Positions 32,590 through 35,170 of a DNA stretch of 35,170 nucleotides are shown here, piece after piece. The notes under the pieces are model-generated. The model was not told the DNA's origin. It searched no databases and saw nothing but the letters and a program-made list of their open reading frames with translations. Source of the stretch: Terriglobia bacterium. Its GTDB lineage: Bacteria > Acidobacteriota > Terriglobia > Terriglobales > Acidobacteriaceae. The DNA is taken from the NCBI GenBank assembly GCA_020073395.1, contig JAIQFF010000038.1, positions 1 through 35,170 on the forward strand. Reading direction: 5' to 3'. How positions within the stretch are numbered: the stretch's first letter is position 1; every line of letters starts with the position of its first letter. The position numbers were made by a program, and so were the translations under genes.

Positions 32590-32618
32590 ATACGAAATTT
32601 GGGCGGTATGGAATTGTA

Positions 32619-33818
32619 ATGGCAAACAACTTTTCATCGCTGACCGCGAGACGGAGGGCCGCTGCTGCGGCGCTCTCTCCTCGAGAACTCGCCCGGCAGC
32701 TCACCTGCAACCGCCGCGAATTCCTTCGCACCGCGGCCGGGCTGGCGATGGGAAGCGCATTGTTGGGCCCGAGCGCCATGGCCAGGGCGGCGTCCACCCG
32801 TAAGAAGAGAAAAGTAGTGGTGATTACGTTTGGCGGCGGAGCGCGGGACCAGGAGACATTTGCGCCGGAAGGGCAGGAGAACATCCCCCACCTGATGCGC
32901 GAACTTATCCCGCAGTCGGCTTTCTTTACCCAGGTGGTCAACCGGGGAATTCTCGGCCACTATGTGGCCACCGCCAGCCTGGTGACCGGGGTTTACGAGA
33001 CCTTCAATAACTTTGCCGCGGTCCCCCCGGCAAACCCGACCGTGTTCGAGTACTTCCGCAAAGACCTGAAGCGTCCTCGCTCGGACGCGTGGGTCGTGGC
33101 TCCCAGCAACGGATTCAACCGGATTGGAGAGAGCAGCCATCCCTCCTACGGTGCCGGGACGGGAGCAACGGTAATTCTTCCCAAGCATCTGTTGACCGCG
33201 GCCTTGTCGGGCGCCAGTGGCGACTACGATCACCTGCTGCGGGACAACTATGAGACGCCGTTCTACGCCCCCGAACTTGGAGGCCGAGAGTTTGAATTGC
33301 AGCAGCTGGAAATGTTGCTGAAGCTCTCGGTCGATGACTTCAAGGCGCATGCACGGACCTTGTCGAGCCCGGACGAACTCTCGGTGTATATCGCGCGCCA
33401 GTTGATGCGCCAGGTGGCGCCCAGCCTGCTGTGGATCACGATGCATGACATTGATATCGCCCACGCTGGAGCTTATTCGCTCTACATTGAGGGTATCCGG
33501 CGCACCGACCGCCTGTGCGCTGAACTTTGGCAGGCGATTCAAACTGAGCCGGAATACGCCGGCAACACGACCCTGTTTATCTTGCCGGACTTTGGGCGGG
33601 ATTCGGACGAAGATTCCGGCGGCAACGGGTTTCAGCATCATCGCACCGGCGATGCGCTCTCCCGCACCACCTGGATGATGGCGCTGGGCGCCGGGGTGCG
33701 CCCGGGTGTGGTGTACGACCGCGCTATGGAGTCCACCGATCTGGTGCCGACACTAGGGTCCATGCTCGATTTCTCGGCCTCGCTCGCGCAGGGCAAGCCG
33801 ATACCGGAACTGTTGTAG
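32619..33818 (+). CDS. Tat-exported alkaline-phosphatase-superfamily (DUF1501/sulfatase-like) protein
   Basis: The protein has 399 aa from the ATG at 32619. The frame is open further upstream through the inverted repeat, but those residues are hairpin-derived. The twin-arginine motif NRREFLRTAAG (31-41) is followed by a hydrophobic stretch and AMARAA. The mature part has the superfamily order of metal ligands: start strand VVVITFGGGARDQET (~66-80), HDIDIAHAG (276-284), LPDFGRD (322-328), then HH (340-341). ESTDLVPTLGSML (~371-383) is the usual C-terminal motif. The nucleophile Ser/Thr/Cys is not obvious, so hydrolase activity is uncertain. Only 5 bp separate it from the next gene. Confidence 0.75.
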   Translation: MANNFSSLTARRRAAAAALSPRELARQLTCNRREFLRTAAGLAMGSALLGPSAMARAASTRKKRKVVVITFGGGARDQETFAPEGQENIPHLMRELIPQSAFFTQVVNRGILGHYVATASLVTGVYETFNNFAAVPPANPTVFEYFRKDLKRPRSDAWVVAPSNGFNRIGESSHPSYGAGTGATVILPKHLLTAALSGASGDYDHLLRDNYETPFYAPELGGREFELQQLEMLLKLSVDDFKAHARTLSSPDELSVYIARQLMRQVAPSLLWITMHDIDIAHAGAYSLYIEGIRRTDRLCAELWQAIQTEPEYAGNTTLFILPDFGRDSDEDSGGNGFQHHRTGDALSRTTWMMALGAGVRPGVVYDRAMESTDLVPTLGSMLDFSASLAQGKPIPELL

Positions 33819-33823
33819 CTCTT

Positions 33824-35029
33824 ATGCTTCCAATCGATCTCAAGCCGGAGCAGTTCAAGGACTATCCGCCGGAGGCCAGAAAACTGGTCACGGAATATGT
33901 TGGGGCGCTGCAACGACTGCCGCTGACCTTTGTGGCCAGTCTGTTACGCGAGGTCATCGACTACGATTTCAAGTTCCCCCCGGAGCGCACCGCCATCGAG
34001 AAGGAACTTGCGAACCTAAACTCTCTTTCCGCGGAACAGGTAAAAGAATGGTTTCAGGGATTCGCCCAGATCAGCCAGTCCGCGAAGCTCGAGAATGTCG
34101 ATTGGGTCAACTCGCCGGCGCAGTTTGTCGAACAACTATCGGCGCATCTCTGGAGCACCCACCAACTGGACGCCTTTCGCAAGGCGGCGATGGACTATGC
34201 CAGCCGTCTGCAAGCGGCGGTACCGCCGGAGCCGCCCGCGGCTCCCCGTTTAGGGATTGCCGTCATCGGCCAGGGCGCAAGTGCGCACGACGAACCTCTC
34301 TTTCGCAAGCTGCGCGCGCATGGCGGATATTTCAGCCAGGTCAATCCCGAACACGGCTTGGAGACGCTGCTCAATGCGGTTACCGCCCGAGCCAAAGCGC
34401 ATCCCGCTCCCTACGCTCACTGGTACATCGATGGCGGTGAGGAGGCGTCCCACGACCCTGCGCTTACCTGCGTCTCCTACAAAGCCCTGGAACCCGCGCG
34501 CGCGATCCTGTTGCGTAAGATGCATGGGGAAATCCAAAAACCTGGCATGGGCCCGGAGACACTGCGCACGCTGCTGGCGCAGATGCGTCCCGCGGACCTG
34601 GGTATGGACAAGGCAGGAGATGTGGTGCTGGACCGCTTTCAGCTCAAGTTGCTGACAGAAGGTTCGGGAACACAGATTTTCAGCACTACCTTCGCGCAAT
34701 GGGCGGCACGCGAAACCCTGCGCCGGGCCCAGCCGCTCACTTTGCTGGTGCGCTTTGCGCCGCGACAGCGACAGCAACCGATGAACGAGCTGCTGTCCGG
34801 TGTCCGGCCCAACGCCGATCTTGATCCAGCGGGCTCGCTGGTCGATGCCGACATGGGTTCTTACTACACCTATTTGAATCAGCAGCGGCTGACTGGGGCG
34901 GAGAAATCCTCTTTCCTGGTGTGGTTCGAAGGTCACAAGGAAGCCTTGGCCATCGGACCGGCGTTGCCGCGAGGGACCGCATCGTCCAGTCCGACCGATC
35001 TCAAGCAACTGCTGACTTGGGCCAGCTAG
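33824..35029 (+). CDS. Conserved-looking protein of unknown function, partner of the phosphatase-like protein
   Basis: The protein has 401 aa and was not recognised. It has no signal peptide or membrane segment, so it should be cytoplasmic, unlike its neighbours. The N-terminal ~130 residues are helical (YPPEARKLVTEYVGALQRLP). From ~143 a strand/glycine turn (LGIAVIGQGA) and an alpha/beta region begin, including HWYIDGGEEASHDP and SYKALEPARAILLRKM. The C-terminal part contains VRFAPRQRQQPMNELLSG and VWFEGHKEALAIGP. Base composition is like the rest of the window, and the codon pattern clearly supports coding. The 5-bp gap to the Tat-exported gene implies translation from one mRNA. It might be a maturation or loading factor for that folded export substrate (speculation). 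Confidence 0.75.
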   Translation: MLPIDLKPEQFKDYPPEARKLVTEYVGALQRLPLTFVASLLREVIDYDFKFPPERTAIEKELANLNSLSAEQVKEWFQGFAQISQSAKLENVDWVNSPAQFVEQLSAHLWSTHQLDAFRKAAMDYASRLQAAVPPEPPAAPRLGIAVIGQGASAHDEPLFRKLRAHGGYFSQVNPEHGLETLLNAVTARAKAHPAPYAHWYIDGGEEASHDPALTCVSYKALEPARAILLRKMHGEIQKPGMGPETLRTLLAQMRPADLGMDKAGDVVLDRFQLKLLTEGSGTQIFSTTFAQWAARETLRRAQPLTLLVRFAPRQRQQPMNELLSGVRPNADLDPAGSLVDADMGSYYTYLNQQRLTGAEKSSFLVWFEGHKEALAIGPALPRGTASSSPTDLKQLLTWAS

Positions 35030-35037
35030 CAGTGTGG

Positions 35038-35170
35038 GTCGGACACTCCTGTCCGACGCCTTTGAAGTTGATTTTGGTTTTGGGCGGTCGTGGTTTGACT
35101 GCCAACGTTAGCACGCAAAGTCGAAGTCAAAGTCAGAGTCAAGTCAAAGGCGTCGGACAAGAGTGTCCGA
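35038..35170. repeat. Inverted pair of mini-hairpins with a hexamer array between
   Basis: GTCGGACA-CTCC-TGTCCGAC (35038-35057) is perfect. GTCGGACA-AGAG-TGTCCGA (35152-35170) is a second copy cut by the window edge. The two copies with flanks (35040-35066 versus 35143-35170) are also inverted relative to each other. Between them AAAGTC, GAAGTC, AAAGTC and AGAGTC (35117-35140) form a 6-nt tandem array. No gene is seen here. Confidence 0.7.

Noticed and set aside
32517-32618. N-terminal extension of the phosphatase-like protein
   Set aside because: These codons are the long inverted repeat; the Tat signal is better placed from the ATG at 32619.

Overview
The window looks like a chromosomal piece of a soil-type Acidobacteriota (inference). 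The grounds are moderately high GC, an Oar-like TonB-dependent receptor with an N-terminal carboxypeptidase-regulatory domain, several CRTAC1 (FG-GAP/VCBS plus ASPIC/UnbV) proteins, many TPR proteins, an ImuA/ImuB mutagenesis pair and an exosortase/PEP-CTERM locus. No rRNA, transposase, integrase or CRISPR array was seen. One tRNA, tRNA-Glu(CTC), is at 5523-5597.

Layout. 1-1550 holds the 3' part of a TPR protein with a beta-barrel-like C-terminus. 1742-2266 is a secreted Cu/Zn superoxide dismutase. 2397-2598 is a frameshifted OmpA C-terminal remnant. 2656-5325 (minus) is imuA-imuB, with a good promoter at 5406-5434 and two in-frame low-complexity expansions inside imuA. 5523-7290 is a tRNA, a possible gene remnant, a membrane-anchored lytic transglycosylase and about 500 bp with only very small candidate ORFs. 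7291-14326 (plus) is a surface-glycan and sorting locus: Wzm-type permease, Wzt-type ATPase with a C-terminal domain, GT2 glycosyltransferase, ATP-grasp-like protein, PEP-CTERM protein, exosortase and EpsI.

14487-35029 is two divergent blocks meeting at about 26.7-27.2 kb. The minus block, in transcription order, is a 1270-residue CRTAC1-redoxin-TPR fusion, an 850-residue TPR protein, a membrane-anchored CRTAC1 protein, a Tat-exported CRTAC1 protein and a secreted S9 peptidase. The plus block is a 1262-residue TonB-dependent receptor with a clear promoter and a TAGTAC operator-like cluster, then a TPR protein, a Tat-exported alkaline-phosphatase-superfamily protein and an unrecognised 401-residue protein. 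Almost all products carry export signals, so the region may form one envelope uptake or processing apparatus. That is the best candidate here for an undescribed system, and it is inference from gene order.

The gaps carry three classes of small repeats: degenerate 7-nt tandem arrays (2607, 4276, 4541, 4813, 18347), perfect mini-hairpins with 7-9 bp arms and 3-4 nt loops (4300, 4321, 14360, 35038, 35152 and a larger relative at 32531), and a 9-nt-period array at 26.8 kb. The 7-nt arrays have entered the imuA reading frame.
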